From Pseudoalteromonas phenolica (GTDB lineage Bacteria > Pseudomonadota > Gammaproteobacteria > Enterobacterales > Alteromonadaceae), in contig NZ_PNEC01000001.1 in the NCBI RefSeq assembly GCF_005886345.1, positions 1 through 64,000 of the forward strand: DNA of 64,000 nucleotides. Direction: 5' to 3'. Each line of letters opens with the position of its first letter. Position 1 is the first letter of the stretch. A model generated the notes under the pieces. It worked only from the letters and a program-made list of their open reading frames with translations, was not told the origin of the DNA and did not search any database. A program made the translations under genes and the position numbers. This document shows, piece after piece, positions 57,510 through 64,000 of the stretch.

Positions 57510-58610
57510 TTAGTCGATCAGACCATATTCACTATCAAGGATAGCAATCACTTCTGCACGAGGGTCGGCAGGGATCGTTAATTCTTTGCCTACAATCTTA
57601 CTCGCGATACCTACATAAGTGTCAGATACTGACATCATCACATCGACTGGTAGCTTGTAATCTTGTGCCAGTTGCTCACGCTCAGGCATTCTATCTTTAT
57701 TGAGCAATACATCGCTGTCTGGCACGTTATTGATCAGTAACTGACGGAAACCTTCTTTAGAGTTTTCAATTACTTTACCATCACGGAATGCAGGACCATC
57801 CCAAATACGAGATGAATCAGGTGTACCCACTTCATCAATGTAGATAAGCTGCTCAGTGCCATCAGTTTGCTCTACGTAACCAAACTCAAATTTGGTATCA
57901 ACAAAGATCTGATCAAGCTTAGCAAGTTCTTTGCTGATCAATGCAAAACCTTCAGTTAAAAGCTTTTCGTACTGAGCCACATCCGCTTCTGATTTGAAGT
58001 TAAATGCCGCTAGATTATCCGTGATGTTTTTACGCGTGATGTTTACATCATCCACTGGTGGTACTTCTGGTACGTCAGTGATAATGCCTTTTGTAGATGG
58101 AGTGATCAGTACTTCGTCTAACTTCTGGTTCGCTTCAAGCCCTTCTGGTAACTCAATACCACAGAAGTTGCGCACACCTTTGCTGTAATCACGCCACATG
58201 CTACCTGTAATGTACTGACGCGCAATCGCTTCAACACGCACCGTGCTTGCTTTACGCACGATCCACACATAAGGGTGTGGAATGTCTACAATGTGGTTGC
58301 CCGCAAGACCTGCTTGATCGAATAACTTAAACCAGTGTGATGCCACGCTGTTAAGTGCAATACCCTTACCTGGTACACCATTTAAGCCATTTTCGCCCTG
58401 CCAAATACAGTCAAACGCAGAAATACGATCAGAAATTACCATGATCGCCAGCTCTGTACCTTTAGGTACATCGTAGCCTTTTTCTTCAATTAAACGCGCA
58501 CTGTCTTCGTCGGTTAACCAATAAACTGAACGGACTTTACCACTGTGAACGGCACCTTTTGTGCGGATCGGTAGATCATCATTCACTTCTAAAACTTTGT
58601 AGCTACTCAT
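57510..58610 (-). CDS. purC: SAICAR synthase (long form)
   Basis: 366-residue phosphoribosylaminoimidazole-succinocarboxamide synthase of purine synthesis. Family motifs are [49 protein letters not shown] and [15 protein letters not shown]. It is about 130 residues longer than the E. coli enzyme (237); a long form of this size occurs in Vibrio and Alteromonas relatives. Monocistronic with paired downstream hairpins. Confidence 0.93.
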   Translation of the reverse strand: MSSYKVLEVNDDLPIRTKGAVHSGKVRSVYWLTDEDSARLIEEKGYDVPKGTELAIMVISDRISAFDCIWQGENGLNGVPGKGIALNSVASHWFKLFDQAGLAGNHIVDIPHPYVWIVRKASTVRVEAIARQYITGSMWRDYSKGVRNFCGIELPEGLEANQKLDEVLITPSTKGIITDVPEVPPVDDVNITRKNITDNLAAFNFKSEADVAQYEKLLTEGFALISKELAKLDQIFVDTKFEFGYVEQTDGTEQLIYIDEVGTPDSSRIWDGPAFRDGKVIENSKEGFRQLLINNVPDSDVLLNKDRMPEREQLAQDYKLPVDVMMSVSDTYVGIASKIVGKELTIPADPRAEVIAILDSEYGLID

Positions 58611-58792
58611 TATTACTCCAAGGCCGGATGCACCTTGCTAAGGGGTGCAAAAAATATGAGGGGGTTAGAAGTGCATATAATAATCGCAAGACCCTTAAAT
58701 CACAAACTAAACCCGAACTCTTATGTTGTTAAATGTGGGGTTTATCGTTGAATTTTGGTAATTAAACCGAGCAGAGTTTAGCCGATGAGAAA

Positions 58793-58811
58793 ACTGTTAT
58801 ACCATCACAGT
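58793..58811. promoter_or_regulatory. Zur-like palindrome upstream of the Zrg-like ABC genes
   Basis: The 19-bp imperfect palindrome ACTGTTATACCATCACAGT contains TGTTAT and ATCACA half-sites, resembling the gammaproteobacterial Zur operator (TGTTATA...TATAACA). It overlaps a possible -10 and lies 23 bp before the first ATG. Regulation by Zur is inferred from the site and cluster content. Confidence 0.55.
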
Positions 58812-58834
58812 GTTTTTAGTTTATTGAGCCCATT

Positions 58835-59512
58835 ATGATTGAGATAAACAACCTCGTATTTAGCTGGCCTAAACACCCCGCACCTACCCTAGATATTGCT
58901 GCTCTAACAATTAGCCAAGGCGAGCGAATATTTTTACACGGCCCAAGTGGCAGTGGTAAATCGACCCTGCTCGGATTATTAGCAGGTATTAATGCCATTC
59001 AAGCGGGTGATATTAAAATTTTAGATACGCAAATGCGTCAACTTTCAGCTGCAAAACGAGATCAATTTAGGGCAGATCATATTGGGACTATTTTTCAAAA
59101 CTTTAATTTGCTGCCATTTTTAGACCCCATTGAGAACGTCATGCTTGGCTGCCAATACTCTAAAATGCGAAAAAGCAAACTCACCCAGTCTTTACAGCAA
59201 ATCGCTATTAGCTTGCTAGAAAATTTAGGGATAGACCACACTCTACAAGCTAAATCTGTCAGTGAATTAAGTATCGGTCAGCAACAGCGAGTGGCTGCTG
59301 CACGGGCATTTATTGGTCAGCCAGAGCTTATCATTGCCGATGAACCGACTTCAGCACTTGATGCCGACAGCCGTGAAGCCTTTATTGAAACCCTGTTTAA
59401 CCAAGCAGAAAAATACCAAGCTACTATTTTATTTGTCAGTCACGACCACAGCTTGGCGCAGCTATTCGATAGAAAAGTGAGTTTGAATGAGATTAACGGA
59501 GCGGCAAAATGA
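58835..59512 (+). CDS. ABC transporter ATPase (LolD/MacB type, Zrg-like)
   Basis: 225-residue ATPase. Walker A is GPSGSGKSTLLGLL, the signature SELSIGQQQRVAAARAF, and Walker B LIIADEPTSALD. It belongs to the LolD/MacB-like group that pairs with FtsX-fold permeases rather than classical importers. The permease gene overlaps its stop by four bases. The trio with a DUF3299 protein recalls the zrg cluster of Vibrio, reported as zinc-regulated, but no zrgA-like (DUF2796) gene is present here. Confidence 0.87.
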   Translation: MIEINNLVFSWPKHPAPTLDIAALTISQGERIFLHGPSGSGKSTLLGLLAGINAIQAGDIKILDTQMRQLSAAKRDQFRADHIGTIFQNFNLLPFLDPIENVMLGCQYSKMRKSKLTQSLQQIAISLLENLGIDHTLQAKSVSELSIGQQQRVAAARAFIGQPELIIADEPTSALDADSREAFIETLFNQAEKYQATILFVSHDHSLAQLFDRKVSLNEINGAAK

Positions 59513-60927
59513 ACTTAGCATCTCTGGCCTTCAAAAGTAGTTGGAATCGTAAATCGAGCGTTTTCCTCACTCTATTCACCATCGCCATCAGTGTGATGCT
59601 GCTACTCTCAATTGAACGAGTGAGACAAGAAGCAAAAAGCAGCTTCGCCAATACCATTTCTGGTACAGATTTAATTGTCGGAGCACGCACGGGCGACATA
59701 CAGCTGTTGCTCTCAAGTGTCTTTCGTATAGGTCATGCCAACAATGCTGTGCAGTGGCAAAGCTATGAGTACATTAAACAGCAACGCGGTGTAGCATGGA
59801 CCATCCCGATAAGCCTTGGCGACAGCCACAAAGGGTATGCGGTATTAGGCACAGATAGCAGCTACTTCACCCATTTCCGTTACGGGAAAAAGCAAATGCT
59901 GGCATTTGAACATGGTCGCGCATTTCATAATGGTCGCGAAGTGGTTCTCGGCAGCGATGTGGCGAAAAAGCTCAACTACCATCTCGGAGAACAAATCGTG
60001 ATTTCTCATGGTATGGGTAACACCAGCTTTCACCATCATGATGATAATCCAATGACCATAGTCGGTATTTTAAAGCCAACCGGCACGCCCGTAGACCGAA
60101 CTGTACATGTGCCACTTATCGCCATTGATGAAATGCATGGTTCTGGTCATAACGCTTCGCCGCGCATGATTGGAAAGGCGATTAATAAACCTTCAAACGA
60201 AGCAGTTCATTCTCATGATGAGCATAAACATGAAGATCATCACTCACATGACGACCATGAGCATGACGACCATGAGCATGACGACTATAGTCATGGCGAG
60301 CATAGTCATGGCGAGCATGGGCATAAGACCCACCAGCCAGTTGAGAGTGAGCCAGGCGATTTAATTGGTGAGCCAAAGCAAATCACTGCGTTTCTAATGG
60401 GTTTTGATTCACCTCTTTATACTTTGCAAGTTCGTCGTAATATCAACCAATATAAAGGCGAGCCACTGCTGGCCATTATGCCCGGCGTCACCTTGCGCGA
60501 ACTGTGGGGCATGTTAGATATTGTTGAAAAGATCTTATTGCTGTTTTCAATCGTGGTGGTCATCATCAGCTTGCTCGGTATGCTGACGACTTTACTCGCG
60601 ACGCTCAATCAAAGACGTCGTGAGCTGGCCATTCTACGCTCAGTTGGCGCTCGCCCTTGGCATATTTTTAGTTTGCTAACCAGTGAAGCGGTGATCATCA
60701 CGCTACTCGGTTGCCTACTCGGCACGACATTATTCTTTGTGGCAATCTTGCTAGCGCAACCTGTGTTACAGGCACAGTTTGGTATTAGCTTGTCGCTTTC
60801 TATGCTCAGCAGCTATGAAGTTATGCTATTGGGCGCTATTATGCTGGCTGGCACTGTGATGGGACTCTTCCCTGCACTGCGCGCCTATTATTATTCACTC
60901 AGCGACGGCATGAGTATTAAAATTTAA
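59509..60927 (+). CDS. FtsX-fold ABC permease with histidine-rich loop
   Basis: 472-residue MacB/FtsX-type permease: one N-terminal helix (FLTLFTIAISVMLLLS), a large periplasmic region, and three C-terminal helices (from about 345). The periplasmic part carries a His/Asp/Glu-rich insert at about 234-275 made of repeats such as DDHEH and SHGEH, likely to bind zinc or another divalent metal. At the DNA level it is built from 15-bp tandem repeats. Together with the ATPase and a DUF3299 protein it forms a probable zinc-related system. The direction of transport is not established. Confidence 0.85.
   Translation: MNLASLAFKSSWNRKSSVFLTLFTIAISVMLLLSIERVRQEAKSSFANTISGTDLIVGARTGDIQLLLSSVFRIGHANNAVQWQSYEYIKQQRGVAWTIPISLGDSHKGYAVLGTDSSYFTHFRYGKKQMLAFEHGRAFHNGREVVLGSDVAKKLNYHLGEQIVISHGMGNTSFHHHDDNPMTIVGILKPTGTPVDRTVHVPLIAIDEMHGSGHNASPRMIGKAINKPSNEAVHSHDEHKHEDHHSHDDHEHDDHEHDDYSHGEHSHGEHGHKTHQPVESEPGDLIGEPKQITAFLMGFDSPLYTLQVRRNINQYKGEPLLAIMPGVTLRELWGMLDIVEKILLLFSIVVVIISLLGMLTTLLATLNQRRRELAILRSVGARPWHIFSLLTSEAVIITLLGCLLGTTLFFVAILLAQPVLQAQFGISLSLSMLSSYEVMLLGAIMLAGTVMGLFPALRAYYYSLSDGMSIKI
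60247..60317 (+). repeat. 15-bp tandem repeats encoding the His-rich loop
   Basis: Two perfect 15-bp units starting CATGACGACCATGAG (60247-60261, 60262-60276) plus a partial copy are followed by a second family, TAGTCATGGCGAGCA, at 60288-60302 and 60303-60317. All units are in frame, so copy-number change would only lengthen or shorten the metal-binding loop. Confidence 0.9.
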
Positions 60928-60942
60928 AAGGTCATTTTAAGT

Positions 60943-61422
60943 ATGAAATTATTTTCGCTCTGCTTTGCTTTGTGCTTTAGTGCACTGAGTTTTGCCCAAG
61001 CCCCGAAAGAAATTTTTTGGGAAGACTTAATCCCACAAGGTCATGTGCAAATTAGCAACCAAGATGCAGCCAGCCACGATGGCGCAGATCAAAACTGGGT
61101 GCAACCAGATTTAGACGCCCCGGTGGTAAAAGCATTAGACGGGCAATCGGTGAGTTTACCGGGCTTTGTAGTGCCCCTTGAAGGTGACAGTGAAGTGATC
61201 ACCGAGTTTCTATTGGTGCCATATTTTGGCGCGTGTATTCACGTGCCACCGCCGCCACCAAATCAGATCGTCCATGTAAAAATCAAAAACGGCGTGCCAA
61301 TCGAAAGTTTATATGATGCAATCACAGTCACAGGGATTATCAAAGTCGAAACTTGGAGTGGCGAATTAGCGCAAACCGGTTACACCATGCAAGCAGTGGG
61401 TGTTGCACCATTTGAGCTTTAA
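60943..61422 (+). CDS. DUF3299 periplasmic protein (ZrgD-like)
   Basis: 159-residue exported protein with signal peptide (FSLCFALCFSALSFAQA). It has the DUF3299 signature FGACIHVPPPPPNQIV preceded by LPGFVVPLEGD. The fold is of unknown function. It is 15 bases after the permease and closes the cluster; in Vibrio a DUF3299 gene lies in the zinc-regulated zrg locus. A terminator follows. Confidence 0.83.
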   Translation: MKLFSLCFALCFSALSFAQAPKEIFWEDLIPQGHVQISNQDAASHDGADQNWVQPDLDAPVVKALDGQSVSLPGFVVPLEGDSEVITEFLLVPYFGACIHVPPPPPNQIVHVKIKNGVPIESLYDAITVTGIIKVETWSGELAQTGYTMQAVGVAPFEL

Positions 61423-61449
61423 CTAACTGTTAGACACTACATAGTTCAA

Positions 61450-61471
61450 AAAGGCCACAAATGTGGCCTTT
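61450..61471 (+). terminator. Terminator of the Zrg-like cluster
   Basis: Stem AAAGGCCACA / TGTGGCCTTT with a 2-base loop is followed by TCTTGTTAG. It lies 27 bp past the DUF3299 gene. Confidence 0.85.
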
Positions 61472-61503
61472 CTTGTTAGTAACTATTAAAAAAATCTATT
61501 TTC

Positions 61504-61675
61504 AATTAATACCAATTCTCTTAATTAAGTGATCTATTTTGAGGCAAGGAAAGCTTGTCGATAACAAGGCGAAAATATTGCTATTTAGTTGTTCTAAATG
61601 ATAAATTTTTTAACGCGGTTAGCGGCAGCTTTAATCCCTCAAAATGATTAAGTATTATTGAGGATTGGTATAATT
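61504..61675. repeat. Imperfect-palindrome dispersed element (MITE-like)
   Basis: A 172-bp non-coding element has inverted ends: AATTAATACCAATTCTC on the left against the complement of GAGGATTGGTATAATT on the right. The arms pair imperfectly for about 48 bp, including ATTTTGAGG on both sides. It resembles, from memory, extragenic repeats dispersed in Pseudoalteromonas and related marine genera. It sits between the zrg-like terminator and the carboxypeptidase. The bases from 61676 to 61750 hold a small hairpin (CGATGC-TTC-GCATCG at 61728-61742) and no gene. Confidence 0.75.
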
Positions 61676-61750
61676 CATCCCTGAAGCATGGCCCTGTCGG
61701 CATCCTTGCCTCCACTTCCTCACGCTGCGATGCTTCGCATCGGTCGTTCG

Positions 61751-64000
61751 TCACCCCAAATAATACACCGCCGCGGGCTCTGAATAATTTGGCGCATGGT
61801 CGTAACTAAACACCGCATAATATTTAGCAATATCAGGGTTACCAAAATTATCGAGCGTGTATTCATCTGGACCGCCGTACAGCTTTACGCCATCAAACGG
61901 AGAACGCGGTGGATGGAAGCAATTTCGAACCACAAAACAGCCGACAAAATCATCGCTTTCTGGATTTTGCCAAGTCAGTTTTACTACTCCATTTTCAACC
62001 TGTGCCTGTAACTCTGTAGGTGCGGGTAAAGCTTGATTACGACGGTTTATGTAGCGAATATTCAGCTCTGCATTACTCCACTCAATTAACGCATTTTTTG
62101 CCTGAGATTCAGCGGTGGCGCGGATCACAAAGTAATATGGGGTTTGTGTTTGATGTAAGCGCGCCAGCTCTTTCAAGCTGTAGCTGTCAAACATAAAGTC
62201 GTGTGCGGTGCGCTCTTTAAGCTGGGCGTTACTCACTTCATAGCCGATATATTCGATTTTCTGGCGCTGTTTAACGTGTTTAAAGTCAACGTCTTTTAAC
62301 TCCACCAGCTCCACGGTAAACCGAACGTCTTTGCTCGATGGCAGTGAGTTTTGGCTGTACAAGGTTAAGCAAGCTTGGGTAAACACGGTTTTTTCTGGCT
62401 CTAACTCGTGTTGATGCTCAAACGCCATTTGCCCGTAGACGATTTCACCTTGGTCGTCGAAACCTGAACATAAACTATCAACAATCACTTTCTCTTGGTA
62501 AATGGTATTACAGCTGTTTGGCGTCAGCTTTAAGCTTTGTTCTGGTAGTTGATAGACCAACTCTAAATTTGGGCGATAATGTAAGCCACTACCAAATGGC
62601 CCATAACCTATGTCGAATTGCATGACTTGCGAGTCATTACCTAGTGGCAAATTGGTTGGCCCTTGCAAGCGTAAGATCAGTTTTTGATCGTCTAACAACT
62701 GAGAGATCAAATCTCGCTCTACACCATTAAACGACCATTTAAGCCAAATACCTTGGGTCATTTTATCAGACTCAATCGTTTGTCCAAGCGTATGCAAAGC
62801 GGGTGCTTCACAAATGGCATTGTAGTCATAGATATTATCAATTTGATTTGGATCGAGCACCGATATCGACCATTCACCATACTTTTCTATTTTCGCGTTC
62901 ACCCGATTCATCGGATATAAGAAAAACTCTGCCCGGTCGATATGTGAGCCTTCTGGAATATTCGCCAAATCAAATACCACTACTCCAACGCTCGTACCGC
63001 GTTTTTTATCGACACCAATAAACATCGAGTTATAACCAAAGCGTTCGCGAGATTTTTGCTGATAGTTAGCACTTAAATACCCAACTTGCTCTTTGGCTGG
63101 GAATAAAGTGCGGCTACATTGATGCTCGGCCAATAAGGTTTTTAAACGCAGCTCTGGGCTAAACGGCGATTTAATTTTAGTGACTTTATCCACCGCACGA
63201 ATGTTGTAAAAATAAAACTGTCCGCTTTCTAGTTGTGTATCGGTGAACGACAATGATTTGGTAATTGCCACTAAGTTGGCTTCATTACAGGGGCTTTTAT
63301 TATGTTCAGCACGGTACAATTCAAAATAAATATCTTCGCGCTGTTCATATTCCCACTCAAGCTCTACGCTATCGTGACCCACCTGTTTAATGGTGAAGTC
63401 AGGTACTCTTGCAGGCGCAAGGTTTGAGTAGTTAATGGCTTCACCCAATGCATAGGCAACCGCTGGGATATTCTCGGCCACACTCTGCGCCATATTCTTC
63501 ATATAATCAGGAATATTTCGGGTACCTACCTCAACGACTGTGGCAATAATCCCCTTGCGATAATAATACTCGCGACCGCTGCCCTGGATCAGCTGTGCAG
63601 GTGGCTTGCCACGATGAATGCCATACTGACGTCCCGTGACCTTTTTAATCTCATTATTCATGTTGGCACACAACACATTTAAATCTGTGCCTTCAATCTC
63701 AACTTCGTGATTAAACTTATGGGCCGGAAAGAACACATTTCCTTGTGAATGGTAGTCAAGGGCAATACAAATATTGCTGCGCTTTTCGACGAAGTCACGA
63801 ATGGCGCAGGTTTCAGGCTCTGAAAATGCATGTGGACCACCATAAGTGTTCGACTGCGTATTGCTGTTACGCATGAATTTAGCATCAAAGTTGCGGTTAA
63901 GATCCACCCCAAAAGTGCCATCACCATTATTGCGGCGATTCTTACGCCAAAATGAAAAGTGATTCCGCGAGTATTCAAAGCCGTCAGGGTTTAGGCAGGG
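61751..64000 (-). CDS. Large M14 zinc carboxypeptidase, 5' end outside window
   Basis: At least 749 residues; the frame stays open to the right edge, so the start, signal peptide and first zinc ligands (HxxE) are not visible. The visible catalytic part has NPDGFEYSRN, WRKNRRNN, GVDLNRNFD, the third-ligand histidine in ALDYHSQGN and the catalytic glutamate in VVEVGTRNI. Behind it are a fibronectin type III-like domain, beta-rich regions resembling DNRLRE-type modules, and a final FnIII-like segment (ELQAQVENGVVKLTW). It is probably a secreted peptidase with binding modules. A GTG at 63907 should not be taken as the true start. Confidence 0.9.
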   Translation of the reverse strand, partial: PCLNPDGFEYSRNHFSFWRKNRRNNGDGTFGVDLNRNFDAKFMRNSNTQSNTYGGPHAFSEPETCAIRDFVEKRSNICIALDYHSQGNVFFPAHKFNHEVEIEGTDLNVLCANMNNEIKKVTGRQYGIHRGKPPAQLIQGSGREYYYRKGIIATVVEVGTRNIPDYMKNMAQSVAENIPAVAYALGEAINYSNLAPARVPDFTIKQVGHDSVELEWEYEQREDIYFELYRAEHNKSPCNEANLVAITKSLSFTDTQLESGQFYFYNIRAVDKVTKIKSPFSPELRLKTLLAEHQCSRTLFPAKEQVGYLSANYQQKSRERFGYNSMFIGVDKKRGTSVGVVVFDLANIPEGSHIDRAEFFLYPMNRVNAKIEKYGEWSISVLDPNQIDNIYDYNAICEAPALHTLGQTIESDKMTQGIWLKWSFNGVERDLISQLLDDQKLILRLQGPTNLPLGNDSQVMQFDIGYGPFGSGLHYRPNLELVYQLPEQSLKLTPNSCNTIYQEKVIVDSLCSGFDDQGEIVYGQMAFEHQHELEPEKTVFTQACLTLYSQNSLPSSKDVRFTVELVELKDVDFKHVKQRQKIEYIGYEVSNAQLKERTAHDFMFDSYSLKELARLHQTQTPYYFVIRATAESQAKNALIEWSNAELNIRYINRRNQALPAPTELQAQVENGVVKLTWQNPESDDFVGCFVVRNCFHPPRSPFDGVKLYGGPDEYTLDNFGNPDIAKYYAVFSYDHAPNYSEPAAVYYLG

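Noticed and set aside
60170..60376. His/Met-rich open frames on both strands over the permease loop
   Set aside because: They arise from the same 15-bp repeats read in other frames; only the permease frame is embedded in a conserved protein.
63679..63978. Separate small gene at the right edge or frameshifted carboxypeptidase
   Set aside because: The carboxypeptidase frame itself is open to position 64000 with conserved NPDG and WRKNRR motifs, so the other frame is a shadow and there is no frameshift.

Overview
The window is chromosomal DNA of a marine gammaproteobacterium of the Alteromonadales, most likely Pseudoalteromonas or a close relative. This rests on gene order and content: trmJ-iscRSUA-hscBA-fdx, a divergent argE / argCBFGH pair, gmk-rpoZ-spoT-ridA, long-form purC, many c-di-GMP proteins, and dispersed palindromic repeats of a kind common in marine gammaproteobacteria. 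The genus was not tested by any search. Nearly all genes are intact and core-like; there is no prophage, insertion sequence or CRISPR array.

Layout. 1-400: the leader and two promoters of an rRNA operon read leftward, whose 16S gene lies just outside the left edge. 0.6-8.0 kb: porin, a two-receiver diguanylate cyclase, rarD, recQ, a small unknown, and an Omp85-like outer membrane protein. 8.1-10.3 kb: tRNA-Arg(CCG), a small HTH protein, and an apparent thiamine-salvage operon (YkoF-like binding protein, PnuC/PnuT transporter, ThiK-like kinase). 10.3-14.4 kb: a SnoaL-like lipoprotein and a putative N-acetylhexosamine salvage group (Tat-exported GH109, NahK-type kinase, nucleotidyltransferase). 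14.5-22.4 kb: a semialdehyde dehydrogenase, then the ISC iron-sulfur operon with three IscR boxes and trmJ.

22.6-27.9 kb: suhB, thiI, a TetR regulator, coaD and a Wzi-like capsule protein. 27.9-30.0 kb is the most unusual stretch: three tandem paralogous five-helix membrane proteins downstream of a 59-codon gene whose product looks like a precursor peptide with a glycine-type leader. 30.3-37.0 kb: arginine biosynthesis, with a perfect ARG box between the divergent units. 37-43.6 kb: a periplasmic solute-binding protein, an EAL-CBS-GGDEF protein, and gmk, rpoZ, spoT, ridA. 43.7-45.8 kb: btuB under a cobalamin riboswitch. 45.8-54.9 kb: yajQ, a VanZ-like protein, panE, a large zinc metalloprotease, fbp, small unknown genes, sseA and two glycosyltransferases (GT9, GT25).

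54.9-64.0 kb: a membrane GGDEF-EAL protein, purC, a Zrg-like ABC/FtsX/DUF3299 cluster with a histidine-rich loop and a Zur-like palindrome before it, a long imperfect-palindrome repeat, and the 3' part of a large M14 carboxypeptidase that runs off the right edge. Most transcription units end in clear hairpin terminators, listed individually.
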